A stretch of DNA of 64,000 bases from Acanthaster planci (Eukaryota > Echinodermata > Asteroidea > Valvatida > Acanthasteridae): positions 1,616,315 through 1,680,314 of the forward strand of contig NW_019091388.1 of NCBI RefSeq assembly GCF_001949145.1. Reading direction: 5' to 3'. The notes under the pieces were generated by a model. It saw only the letters and a program-made list of their open reading frames with translations. It had not been told where the DNA came from and made no database searches. The translations under genes and the position numbers were made by a program. Positions 10,131 to 32,046 of this stretch are shown in pieces (the first letter of the stretch is position 1; every line of letters starts with the position of its first letter).

Positions 10131-13100
10131 TACCTCATGTCATGAAATCCGGAACATCATTGAAGTGCGCAAGGGGAGATGGCTGCATGTTCAACATGTT
10201 GTGCCTGAGCCCAGAAAACACGCCAAGCTGTGCTTCGCCAGAGGTACAGACCTTCATGGACTTGGGAAATATGCGGAAGAGTTGGGGTATGTGAACAATG
10301 CCAATGCTGACGGGGTGAATGGAGAGGTAGAGGCAGATGGTCTGGTATCCCAACCAAGCAGTGTTGAACACCATGCTTCAACCCAGCCCCAGACCAAACT
10401 GACCAATAGGCAAAGTTCCCTGCTCAGTCGTAGCCTGGAGTGGTTTGCACGGGACAGTACTGACAGTATCCTCAGTGGCTCCACGGTCACCTGTTCTCAT
10501 CTGGACAATGTGAGCCAGGGTTCACTTCACTCCGTCATGGAGGACGGCAACACAGCGATTTTCTTCATCCATGGTGTGGGAGGCTGCTCAGACCTTTGGC
10601 GTCACCAGATAGCGTACTTTGTCAGTCAGGGGTATGAGGTCATTGCCCCTGACCTGCTGGGTCACGGCTTCAGCAGGGCACCACATCAGTCCAAGGCGTA
10701 TGCCTTCAGTGAGCATGCGGATGACATAATGACCATATTTGACCGCTTCTGCAAAAAGAGAAATGTTCTTGTTGGTCATTCCTATGGGTGAGTGTCAAAT
10801 TGCAAAGACAGATTGCTTCTATTTTAAGCAAAATGTTCTACGATGCTTACAAAACATCTTGTTGCAGTGGGGTTGGTGGGAAGTGTTTGGAATTAATTGA
10901 AATATAACTAGTATTCTGTAATTGTAAAATTTACACCAATTGGCCTTTATACTCTGGCTTTCCGCTGGCAAATTTTAAATTACAGCCAGACTTCAAGACC
11001 TTCAAGACTTCAAGCCAGACCCAATGTATATATATTAATATATACGTTGGGTAAGGGCAAAACCTGTTATATAAATTAACATTTCCCCAACGCAGAAAGT
11101 ACATCTTGAAAAAAGACTTCAAGTTGACTTCAAGCAAATATCATGAATATTGGCCCTTCAGGGATAATAGTGATTGACTGTTGTACATGTACCGATACAT
11201 GTCTGTCTTTTAAGCCTATCCTCTCTAGATTCATCAAATCCTACTATGTACACTGGTGTGGATTTGGGACACAATTGCATTGTTGATTGGCAGTTTACTC
11301 TTGGTTTTAGACAGCATGAAGTGCCCAACAAAATGTGCCTTTCTTGTGAGCGAATAATTTGTCCTTGGAATCCAGTGAGCCTCTTTGCTCTTTCAAAAAA
11401 GCAAAGTCATGTGATATCAAAGGTTTTTACATGTAGCGTCAGTTTCATCCTGTTCAGCATTTGTTGAAAGGCTTATGTTGGCCTGATTTCTCTACAACAT
11501 GCTTTGCTTGATCATGTATTGTTGAAATACCCAACTTAGTCATTTTGCCTCGTCCATTTTACAGTCCTCTTCCATGTGAATCTCTCTCATCTCCTCCCTC
11601 TGTTCTTTAGGGCCTGTTTCTGTGCCAAGATTGCCCGTGAGCGAGCCAGGAAGGTGACCAAGGTGGTGCTCATCAGCGGTGGGGGGCCGGTCCCCCTTGA
11701 ACCGGAGCCCTGTCAGCTGTTCTGCCTACCCAGCTTTGTGCTGGCTTGCATCAAGCCTATCATAATCAGAGGCTTTGTCAGGTATGGGATCATTTTCCTT
11801 GGTCATTGCATGTGGGTCGATGAGCCCACATTAGATGATTTTTACAAAATATTTCTGGCAACGGTAATCTCCTTCCAATCTTTCGTTTTGTAGTCGAGTG
11901 CTTTTCCAGTAGCAATTCTGCGTCAAATACAGTTGAACGCGGTTAATACCAGCTCGAAGGGACTCCCCCTAAAACCTTGTTTTATGGTGAACCTCGTGTT
12001 GACACTTATCCTATTCATAGAGCGCAAGCCTGGCGTCATGGTCCAGCAAGCATTGTTATAAACTATGGCAGTGTACTGTATGGTACAGTTTATGAAGTGG
12101 ATTAGTACTCGATGTTCATGTACCAGCCTTTCATTTTTTAATAAATTTTAAATTGTATTTATCAATATGATTCGAATGAATGAGACAAAAGTTTGAATAC
12201 GCCTACTTGTTTGAAGCGACAGCAGAGAACAGTGGTGTAAGTGGCCGGACGCGCGGCGTGGTGAAGCATGACCTGGAAACTGGTACCCGATGTAAAGGTT
12301 TAATAAACTTGAGAACCAGGTCATGTGTGAAGGACAGACATAAGAGGGTACTGAAGTTGGGGAATTTCCGTTTTTAATTTGCGGGAATTTTGTAGAAATG
12401 TTCTTTTAATTATGGAACAGTTACTTTCATTTTCAATGTGTGACAGGGTTGTGCAAGTTTATTTTGGAAAGGGAATGTGGGACATCGGTTCACGGAAGGA
12501 AGGGAACTTTAGAAGGGTGTAATTTCCAAAACCTATTTCAGTTTTCTTTCCATTGACCGTGTGGGGTCTTTGATGAGAATTGTTTGTGCGTTTGTTTTCC
12601 TCTGCATCAAAACTTGGGTCCTATTTATGATTTTCGAGTCGGGTTCATCCATTGTTTGGTTTAAATAACAAAAAACCACCTCTTTCAGTTCAGACCCGCT
12701 GTAATTGACACTCCTTTGATGCTGCGACATCGTAACACCATTGTCATCTTGTATAAAGCCCCCTTTAGCGGCACAAGGAACAGAGTCGCCAAGTCATCTA
12801 TGGTAAAACCGCAGCGCAAAATTGCCGAGTGGATTAGCATTATTAGAGACGACTGACGCGCTCCATCGGGATTTACTGGGATTAAGCTTTTGAGGACACT
12901 TTTTCAATTGTACTCATAAAAGTGTCATGGACAATAGTTTTTGACACTGCAACTGCGGGTTAGACAAAAGTGCTCGTCTTGTCCGTGTTCTCGTCTAAGA
13001 ACACCTCGTATTAAGTAAGTTTTTCTCTCATAGGAATGTGTACATTTTGAATGGGACTGAAGAAATATGCTCATGTAAGCGCGATCTCGTCTCAAGCGTG

Positions 13101-16100
13101 CTCGTGTTGATCGTGTTCGACTGTATTGAACTAGTTAGGAAAGCCAGAGAATATTGACACTGCAGTGTAAATGCACAACAGAACCAATAAAATCCCAAAT
13201 TAAAATGATTTTCAAATCATCACTGTTTAATGAAAAGTTAAGTTTTAATCTCAAAAGTGTTCCAAAAATACTCAGCTAAGTACTTTCTGGTCTGAAGTTC
13301 TAGAGTTATTTTGTAATCTCACCTTTGTACATTTACCGTCAATGTCCATTCTTTAGCTTTGGTCTCACCTTGCCAGCTCAATATTTGGCAGTGAACTGAC
13401 AACAACATTGCCAATCTCTGGCGTGATCAACATTCTGTACTGGGCTGTGTGGATAGTTTGTGAAAAAATGGGAAAGTCTCAAATTTCACTTACTTGTATC
13501 TGGCCATCCGACAGCGTATTTAGCACCAGTTGCAGGTTGAAGTGATAATTAAGAAGGCAATGAAGAAATGTTCAGTTTTAAAGGTGGGCGGAAAACCCTG
13601 GATAAACATTCCAGGAAACCCATGGAACCAGGCAGGGACCGAAACCCCAACCAACATGCTGACATAGGTGGGATTGGGGCCCGGGTTGCAAGGGTTGGAG
13701 GTGAGGAAAGAGTCACTGCACCAACCTGACTCCCCTTGACTCAAGGGAAGTCAGAGAGTGTAAATAACGACAGCGAACATGCAGCCACGAAAGTGCACAA
13801 TGCAAAACACTGAAAACAAAAACTGAAAACTGCAGTGAAAGTAGTTTCATAGACTGTTACTGATTGGTCAATGAAAAATTGCATTGTGAGAGCCGATCTC
13901 TGATTGATCCAGAGATTTGTTTACTGCAGGCGTGAGCTTGCTGCATGTAACAGCTAGATAGTAGGGTAATACTCGACAGGTAGGCCTTTCCTACAATGAA
14001 GAGACAATGTCGTTTGTTAGTTTAGTTGGATTCGTATTATGGCATGTATGGGAACAAAAATTTGTCCCCCAAACCCTTTTAGTCTATATGTCGACACTTG
14101 TGTAGTCCCCATAACCTGGCAACAAGAATGTGTGCGAGTGTGGTGTGTGTATCACTATTAGAAAGTAAGGCTGTTGTTTTTTGGCCCCAAACTGGTGTTC
14201 ACAATCTACGAACAGTTTCCATATCATTAGGGAACATTGTGTAAAGAGGAAGATTATATATAACTGGTTTGCCCTTACCCATCGTATATTAATAAGCACT
14301 GTATGCTCAGTGCTTGTCCAAGATCTTGCGAAAGAGGAAGATGTTATTTCTTTGCAACAAAATATTCAGAATCCAAAAATTGTGGGTGTCAAAATAAACA
14401 ACACACCTACCATTTGGCGGGATCCTAAGGGTGCAGAGTGTGGCTGACTATTCCTCGAGCACTCGGGGAAGACATCTTGGGAATGTAAGTTACCATACTC
14501 TCGATCCGCATCTTCACCGGTTAGATTGATTAGTGCTTTAAAACAACATTACACTTTAAACATCCTTGAACACTGATCAAAAGTTTTAGTTTCACTGATG
14601 TAGTTAATTCATTGCATCACTTTTCCGACAGCCAAGCCTTCCACAAAAACAGCAAGCAGACCCAAGAGGAGAAGAATCGCTCCTTTGACATTCCCGCCTA
14701 TGTGCTGCGCGCCACCATGCAGGGCCAGAGCTGGCGTGAGGGCGACGAGGAGTACCATGCTGCCCTCGGTGCCAGCACACTGCTCATCTACGGGATGCAA
14801 GACGAGCTGGTTCTACTGGACGACGAGAAGTGGATGAATGAAGTAAGTCGAGATGCCTTTTTATTTACGTGCCCCATTTATGTGCCGTCGTCGCTCAGTA
14901 GGAGCGATTGACAGTGGAGCATCTCATTAGATCACAAAGTGTTTGCCCAGGAGAGGTTGAGCGTCAACTTGGTGGTCAGCATCTTGCACATATCAACCTG
15001 CAGTTTATGTTTCATTGTTTTGTCTTATTCCCACAAAATCACAAATTCATGCACAAGCTCTTCAAACAGAATGTGCAATGTAAATTGTGCAAGTTTGAAA
15101 ACTGTAAAGTAAGCACGTGCACAAACATCTTAGTTTAGTTTAGTTTATTTATTTCCATATCTTAAATGAAGTATTCGCATGAATTTAATATCAAAATAAC
15201 AGAAATGACATGAAGATTCCAGGTAGGAAGCAAATGCTTGTACAAGATCCGGAACCCGTTTGTAATTATTTAAATAATGGGCTATTTTGTAATACAAGAT
15301 CAGAAACAGAATAAATTATCCATGTATGCATCAATCCTGTTCCATTTTAACTCAATAAATGTCTGTGATAACTATAAGGGATGGAGTAAACTACATCTCT
15401 CAACTTTTTTGCCACAATGTCTTACAAAAGTCACCTCACCATGGTACAACGGGTTACTAATCAGCAGTATTAAAGGCTCTACACATGCGAGCCTAATGGG
15501 TGCATGCATGTTTTGTTATCTTTACTAGCTACTGGTTACAGTCACCAGTCATCCTATTGTTTTGCTTCATGCACTTATGCATAAAATTCCAACACTGTGA
15601 CTGATTGACTTAAGAAAAATGACAGCCTCCATTGAATACCTCTTACGTCTGGCAAATTCTGCTTCAGATCACTTCCAAACGACAAATACATGTTCAGAGA
15701 TTTATCTTTCTGCACAGGATAAGTTTCTTGAACAGCAAGTGAAAATAAACAATTTATGACACATTTTACATTGACATGTTGTAGGCAAGATAACTGGATC
15801 ACATACCAATTGTAGTCGAGTGAGTTGCATGTGACGTTACAAGACCACACAAACTGTTGACCTATCTGGCAAGATAACCATGTCCATTTTATTGCAGAAT
15901 CTCTCCTGTGACAAGAGTCTTTATGGTGTTCTTTTTTTTCTGTTACAGACAATCTACGCATCTCAACTTGAGACCCTTGAAAACGCCAGCCACATGGTCA
16001 TGCTAGAACAGCCCGACACGGTCAACCGACTCATCCACACTTTCATCCTGAAGGACACCATGGTGCACCACCGTGCAAGACCCAAAAGGTCAATGTCCTC

Positions 16101-16158
16101 CCGGTCAACTAGGATGGGTGCCCATGGTAAGACCATGCCACATGTCACCATCACATGA
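10075..16158 (+). CDS. ABHD8: ABHD8 orthologue, alpha/beta hydrolase, complete CDS in four exons
   Basis: Coding exons are 10075-10787, 11611-11781, 14632-14842 and 15949-16158, giving 434 residues (human ABHD8 is about 439). Junctions are GT-AG in phases 2, 2 and 0. The start at 10075 is chosen because its frame continues into the conserved N-terminal segment (IIEVRKGRWLHVQH), and an in-frame exon acceptor lies at 9976. The oxyanion-hole motif HGVGG is at residues 166-170. The nucleophile elbow GHSYG, with Ser236, is split by the first intron. Asp352 sits in YGMQDELV and His380 in ASHMVML, so the triad looks complete. The cap region contains GGGPVPLEPEPC and EGDEEYHA, both typical of ABHD8. 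The C-terminal tail after about residue 400 is basic and poorly conserved. ABHD8 is a cytoplasmic hydrolase-fold protein whose physiological substrate is not firmly established. The last exon contains an unused-looking GTAAGA donor at 16127. Confidence 0.93.
10788..11610 (+). other. ABHD8 intron 1
   Basis: This 823-base phase-2 intron has donor GTGAGT and acceptor TTCTTTAG. It contains an AT-rich repeat fragment at 11028-11073 that recurs inverted in intron 2. Nothing else is recognised. Confidence 0.8.
11028..11073 (+). repeat. Short repeat, inverted partner at 14255-14294
   Basis: The block combines a palindromic TATATATTAATATATA with GGGTAAGGGCAAAACC. Its reverse complement, with few mismatches, is found at 14255-14294 (GGTTTGCCCTTACCCA, then CGTATATTAATA). 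These look like fragments of one dispersed element inserted in both ABHD8 introns. Full element ends were not resolved. Confidence 0.55.
13505..13740 (-). mobile_element. tRNA-derived SINE, copy 2
   Basis: Read on the minus strand, this starts with GAGTCAGGTTGGTGCAGTG (A-box-like), then CTCTTTCCTCACC, a B-box-like GGGCCCCAATCCCA, and the body words GGTCCCTGCCTGGTTCC and CCCACCTTTAAAACTG. All have counterparts in the copy at 141-385. The B box has lost its TCGA core, so the promoter is probably dead. Confidence 0.65.
14255..14294 (-). repeat. Short repeat, inverted partner of 11028-11073
   Basis: This is a reverse-complement match to the intron 1 block, sharing TTGCCCTTACCCA and CGTATATTAATA. 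It is two bases shorter in the TA run. Confidence 0.55.
14843..15948 (+). other. ABHD8 intron 3
   Basis: This 1.1 kb phase-0 intron has donor GTAAGT and acceptor TGTTACAG after a T run. No repeats or small RNA genes are recognised. Confidence 0.8.
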
Positions 16159-16584
16159 CAGTGGCATGCCACATGACTGCCATATGAACGTAGATGACTG
16201 CAGCATTTCTACTGGCACCCTGTTACACATGTAAAGACATTCAGATCTTTATTCAATTTACGCAAATCTGCAATACAGCTTGCTCGTTTTCTAAACTACA
16301 TTCTATCAGGGAAGTGGTCAGTATTCAGGATAATGTAGGCTTGTGCATACACCTGGACTTGGACACGTAGAGTGTGTTCGCACGGTTACTCTTGTTAACA
16401 CGAGTAGCTTGCTCAAACACACCCTGAAATATCAGCGTAAAAGACTGTGTGTAATAATGTTCTGCAGTATTGAATGCAAGACTGTATAAACCGGTACTTC
16501 TGCAACTGATTGGTTTGAAATATATCCTGCCGGTATGTATCTGATGGATACATAATGGGCAAGATACTGTAGATGCGGGGCTGA

Positions 16585-16800
16585 TGGTCGGAGTGTGTAA
16601 CTTTCAATCACAAGATCAGGGTCAAATCTAGATCCAAATGCAGTGGGGTATGTGTTGTGACCTTGCGCAGGTCACGTCACCTTGCGCAGGTCACGTCACC
16701 TTAATACTTGCTTCTCACCACCCAGATGCGTAAATGGGTACCTGTGAGGGCAGAAAGGATTGTCTGGTTGATTAACCTGCCTTAAATGGTTTTACCAATG
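16585..16800 (+). mobile_element. tRNA-related SINE fragment with an internal 19-bp duplication
   Basis: A B-box-like GATCAGGGTCAAATCTAG is followed by the body words TTAATACTTGCTTCTCACC, ACCCAGATGCGTAAATGGG and TACCTGTGAGGGCAG, a pattern I associate with tRNA-derived SINEs of marine invertebrates. CTTGCGCAGGTCACGTCAC occurs twice in tandem at about 16663-16700 inside it. Boundaries are approximate. Confidence 0.5.
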
Positions 16801-17724
16801 GTCATATACTTCCCAGGGAGTTTATAGTACTGTTTCTTTGCCAAGCGAGCAGGGAGAGTATTCCAAAGCACATTTAGAGTCAGCCAAGAATGGGAATGTG
16901 CTATCTAAGTTTGTCATATTCATCCAACACAAAAGCAAAATGGCTAAGGAATGTTTCATAGGTGTGACGAACAGGGGTAGTAACTTGGATCCTTCTTTAG
17001 AAGTGTGGCACAAATACCGGGTGCCCATTAATTTTAATGGTCAAGCTTCGGTACGTTGGCTTGTTTAATACCCTTGAACAGTCCACTACCGTGCATTAGT
17101 AGATGGGTACTGTGTAAAAGGTCATGCAGGACCAGGTTTTTTGTTCCCACAGAAAACTGCGTGCCCAGTGTCTACAAACTACCGGTAAGTCTCTCAGGGG
17201 TTTGGAGTAAAGTGTAATGTGACCATTACTCCATTCTGCAGACTGTAAAGTGGTGTACACGCATCTCAAATGTGATTCTAAATCCACACAACATTGCTTA
17301 TACGCGCTTCATAATTCAAGGATTCACTGTTACGGGTAATGTCGTGATGTAGGGTTTAACCCTCCTATGCTGAAGTCACTCTTTGGGTCATTTGGGGAAC
17401 ACCTCAAAGAAGCACCGCTGTGTGGTGTTGTGCACTGCACCAACAGTCCCTCACAGGAATATCAGATTGCACTTTTGTGCTGCCCAACNGCTCACCAGTG
17501 ACGTGGGCATTTGTGCACCTTTGTGCTGTAAAACCAAAGGAGGGTTAATGTAGAAAACAGTCTGCCTCAAGTGGCAAAGAAAGAGATGGGCTAGCGGGAA
17601 GTTTTTAAACCAGTTGGCATGCAATCAGTGCACACGCAAAGATTGCATATATATTCAAATAGATACTGATTGCATACTCAGCTCATTCCGTGCCAAGCCT
17701 GCATCAATCTGTGCTGCTGCTCTA

Positions 17725-17765
17725 GAAAAGCACACCCTCTCTTGTTCCCGCTCGGAGTGGATAGG
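17725..17765 (+). repeat. Fragment of a dispersed repeat with a CGCTCGGAG core
   Basis: The words CACACCCTCTCTTGTTCCCG and CGCTCGGAGTGGAT recur, slightly changed, at 25797-25832 and 27918-27955, the latter inside a longer copy of the same family. Confidence 0.5.
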
Positions 17766-20700
17766 AGATCACACTGCTGAATGTGAAGCAGTAAATGCAC
17801 TGCTCTCTTTTCATTGGTGTACGTGCATGTAGTATGAGTGAGTCCAGGCACATGATCACTGTCTACTCAGGGTACTCCCCCCTGCCCCCCCCTCCCTGAA
17901 ATAGCTGGATCATTTGTTCTGGCTTTTGTTCACACTAACTTGGGCCATTTTCGAATACTCGACTTTGTCTCGGTCTCATCAGGCTTTGTCTCCGAAATCA
18001 TTCCTAGACTGTAGGCCTGAAGCTTTCCAATTAAATTGAAACATAGTAAAACGTTTGCGTCTTTGTTGATGTTTCTGTCACATCACTGGATTCATTGTTG
18101 AGCTATTAAGGTGGTAAAAAAATGATGAAGCATGAAATGGAGATGAAGTCTAGTATTGGAAAATGGCCTTAAGTAGTCCTGGTGTTTTTCTGGGCTGCCG
18201 GAGCGTGCAACTGTTACTCACTTAGACGCATCTAAGCAAGTAGCCAGTTGGTAATGGTGACCCACTGGTTATTTGACTTGGACCGGCCAACCGAACCCCA
18301 GCAAACTCAGTGGCAAGGTAAACCTAAGAAATTAATTTCAGTCGGCCATTCACTCACTGTCCAGTGCACATGCAGTGGTGCACCAAATCAGATGGACATC
18401 ATTGCTAAAATACTCTCTGAGCACAGGCATGACCGCTCCTGTCCAGAATGGAACAAACTGACCAGTTTGTCCACTGCCTCTTGCGATCTAGAATAAGATT
18501 TTCATTTCTCCAACGCTGCCTTGGACATTGCCTTGGCACTTCAGTCAGTTTTTGTCTACTCTTAATAACAAATGCTTCAAGATAAAATTTAAGTGCAATT
18601 AGTGGGTTAAAAGTGTGAAACTGTTTGCAACGCAGAGGCGAGTTAATTAAATAGTCTCCTTGGCAACTGAATTGCTTTAAACGTTAACTGTCATCTATCA
18701 ACAGAAGTGTTCTTGTGTGGGTTGTCCCATTTTATATATTGCATAAAAAGTATTTGTTTTATTTTCATACTTGCATTTCTATACATACATTTTGCATATG
18801 TGGTACTTTATACACGTAATTTACAGTATTTTTGAACACAGAGGAAATTATGTCTTTGAAATTTGAAAAGACACACCGTCAAAATCTGTAGCAATATTGT
18901 GTATAGTAATTGTTAGGATTATTTTTCCACAGGACAGGGCCTGTTATCATGTGTTATAAGCAATATTGTCAAAGACACTGCTGTCACTATTGTCAAAGAA
19001 AGATTTCTGAGTTTTGAGAGCAACCACTACATGGAAACCTTGACAGGATGTACCATAAATCTGTGAAAGCCGTCCTGGCATGCTGGGACAGTAAGTAATG
19101 AACCAAGTTGGTCATCATTGTAAAACCAGTCCGGATATAAAGAGCAAGCATATAAACTACTGGACGCTGAGAACCTTGAACAATTATGAGGTGAACCCAC
19201 AGTCCAGGTGTGGTTTAACATGACCCAAGACCAAACTAGCATTTTCAATTTATGCACATCAAAGATCTCCATGGCTAAGAAACTACTCAAGGTGTGTCCT
19301 TTTTCAGAAAAGTTGAATTGTTCGGTATAATTTTGATTAGTCAGGTTTTGCACAAGAAAGTGCATCAGATACTTGGTGTAATAAGTTTGATTTTCACATT
19401 TAATGTTTCATTAGTTTGGATTGTGCTACACCGATGAGTTATTCAGTTTGTGGTACATTTCATTCTCAGTGGAAATGGTGTACACACACAATTTCTTTTG
19501 TAAATTTTGAATATTTATACAAAAAAGAGAGAAATTTTGATTGTACTTTTAAACTGTGGATTTTTATTTGGATCCTTTTTATGGGTGAGTGTTGAAAATG
19601 ATTGTGAAGACAAGTTTGGCAGCCTGTAATCACGTGAGCAAAATTACAAGGTACTCTCCTAATCTTAAATAATGGTGAAAGAATTATATTTTCCCAAAAG
19701 ATTTGTAAAACTGTGCATGCTTGTCAATGATAAATTTATAGAAATATTTCAGGTTTCTATTAAAGTGTTGAGTATATCTGGTCAGTAAATTACATGTATA
19801 TAGTTGATGATTTATGACAGTTTTTAGTATGTAAGAACATGATTGTTAAATGAACATCATAGTTGATGAAGCCTATTCTATTAAAAGCCCACCCTAAGAA
19901 CCTCTAGTATCATGGCAAGTGTTCAGTTCAGCTTCTTCTCTTCCAATTATTTCATGGTATATTTTTTGTACTCGTATTAAATAGAACAACTATGAAATGG
20001 TGGTACGTTTCAGATTTGAACCATCTCCCCCCCTGTGCATTCCTCATATATGCTGAGAAAGTTGTAAATGTTTATTTATTCTGCTCAGTTTGTTTACAGT
20101 GTATTATTTTATGACTTAATCACTTTATAAATAAGGTAAGAGTTCCCTGCAGAGTAAGCCAAGTGCTTGTAGTACCCTGAAGTCATATTGGAACTGGGTG
20201 CCCAACCATAAGTTCAGGAACCAGGTCGAATGTATAAGACCCGAGGTACACATTACACAACTTAACAAATTTACTTCGAAACTTTTCAGACTTTGATGAC
20301 TTAAGGAGTGGTTTTGAAAGGTTTTGGTTGTGTCCTTTTTAAATGAAAACCAGGCTAAGTGGAATGCTGAATCAAACTTCATTTTTTGTGCAAGGCTGTT
20401 TGAATATTTGGATGAGTGTTTTGGGCAAGAGCAGACAACTGACAATTTGAATGCATCTGTCCTCTATGCTTCAGGGTTTCGGGGTACCTGACTCCAACAC
20501 TACCTGTACTATACCCAGCAAGAAATGAGACCGAGGGGGTACCCCCCAACATGCCCAATCCCTATACACATTCCAGACGATTGTTACTTAACANTCTCAT
20601 ACCTTGCTGCATATGACCTGTACATGTACAAACACTGTAGAATGTACTGTGCCTATTGATGAATTTGCATTCACAAAGGTTTAGAAGTGTTTTAGAAGAT

Positions 20701-20942
20701 GGAGATCTTAGCCCTATGTCCTTTTCTTCCAATTCAGACCAGAAGTTTACTTGCCATGTATGTCTTTCTGAGTGTGTGCATCTATTATGTCATAGATATC
20801 TGTAGAGTTACAATCTTTATATTTCAATTACTCTGAGGTGGTTTTTCTCCTGATAGATTAGCAAACTGCAATGTATATTTTCTTAAAATGTTTTCTTACT
20901 TTATGACGAAGTGTTCTTTATTGTGTTATGTGATAGTGATAC

Positions 20943-21001
20943 ATTAAAGAAATATGACACCAGAAGTTGTAGAACAGTTCGTGTGTTGTGTTTGGTGGGG
21001 G
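20943..21001 (+). terminator. Candidate poly(A) site, possibly for ABHD8
   Basis: ATTAAA at 20943-20948 is followed about 30 bases later by a GT-rich run (GTGTGTTGTGTTTGGTGGGG) at 20981-21000. The hexamer and its downstream element are spaced as at animal cleavage sites. If used by ABHD8, the 3' UTR would be about 4.8 kb. Assigning it to ABHD8 is an inference from order and strand only. Confidence 0.4.
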
Positions 21002-21309
21002 CAAAGATTTCTTGACATTATAGATGATTGGGTTGGTGCCAGTTTTGATGAGAGTGAAATCGGCTCGATGGCATAATCTCTATTATATACATGTATTTAA
21101 ATATGAATTGGAAGAAATTGGTTTTTTCAAAACCATTCAAGATGATTAGTTTAATATGCCATTATTTTTCTATAATGTTACTTGTTTATACCTCAAATTT
21201 TTGGCATTTTCAAGGTGTGAATTATGAATATTATGAATTAGACCAAAAATTAATCAAATCTGTTCCAAGCCATATTTAGCTCGTGAATGAAAGGATTGAG
21301 AATGTGCCC

Positions 21310-21480
21310 CCCCCCCATGGGATGCCAGTCACCCCAGCTAATGCTGGTCTCCATTTTACTCCTGGGTGGTTAAAGTGGCTTACCTAAGGCCACAACTTAC
21401 GGTCAGTTGCTTGATTCGAACCCCTAAACGTTATCACCAGGATCACAAACCTGAACCACTCGGCTTGCAGTTGCACCGTT
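21310..21480. repeat. SINE-like remnant with a tRNA B-box-like word
   Basis: TTGATTCGAACCCC at about 21411-21424 matches a B box, followed by AACCACTCGGC-like sequence. No family partner was found in the window, so this is a tentative call. Confidence 0.35.
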
Positions 21481-22274
21481 TTTATAAATAAAATTTCATT
21501 GGCTCTAAAAAGATTTTTTTTTTAATTTGCTGTTGAGAAAGATTCTGCTCAAATCGAAGCATCATGCTTCAAACTTTTTAGTCTCGAAAAGTCTCGAACA
21601 GGCAGTTTTTTTTTCATTGAACATTGGTTCGTGAAATTTAATATCACGCCCTCCAATTTAAAGTTTCAAGGCTGGGGTAGATTGAGTAGCGGCCAGACTG
21701 TACGCTTTAATAATAGTTTTCACGATTCCACTGACTGGAGTAATGGTGGAAGTGACGCACTCACACGCACATCAAAGCCGAGGGCGCAGTCTAGTCAAGT
21801 CAGTTACTAGTATAGTAATGCAGACCGACTTGAAATGTCAGTGAAGGCGCGGAACACTATTTATTCGGTTAAAGCAGCAGGGTGTCGACATTTTTCCTAT
21901 TTGTTGTGCAACCAGGGAGGCTGCTTTAGGAAACAGACTCACATGTTTACTTATTGTGTATCAGACGGAAAGAAATATTCGGAAATAGAGACATTTTCTT
22001 TTCGACAAGTCAACGTCCAGACGTCAGAACGTGGGGCCACGACACGTCAAGTCGACGAAAGGCTAGGACTAAGTACACATGTACGAGGACCACGGACCAT
22101 TTATTTACACACAGAGTAGTAGACCTAGGAGCCTGGCGATTGTCCGACTCAGTACAGGCTGGTCTGAAGTCTGCATATAGGGGCTATCACAAACTTAATT
22201 TGGTCGGCCGTGTTGCACATCAAGTTGTAATTATTTGGTAATTCAGTATCACCCGTCGACCTCTGAATTAAATC

Positions 22275-32046
<9,772 letters not shown>

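Larger units (their letters stand above)
11782..14631 (+). other. ABHD8 intron 2
   Basis: This 2.85 kb phase-2 intron has donor GTATGG and acceptor TTCCGACAG. It contains a minus-strand SINE copy (about 13505-13740) and the inverted partner of the intron 1 repeat at 14255-14294. The rest has no recognisable feature. Confidence 0.75.
16159..22274 (+). other. ABHD8-DDA1 interval
   Basis: About 6 kb lie between the ABHD8 stop and the DDA1 start codon. The interval probably holds the ABHD8 3' UTR, possibly reaching the signal at 20943, plus two SINE-like fragments (16.6 and 21.3 kb) and the DDA1 5' UTR and promoter. The part at about 18.5-21 kb is AT-rich and free of recognisable repeats. In human an MRPL34 gene lies between the two orthologues; I do not see it here. 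Confidence 0.5.

Noticed and set aside
16159-22274. MRPL34 between ABHD8 and DDA1, as in human
   Set aside because: No frame in the interval shows the short basic C-terminal motif expected for this ribosomal protein.
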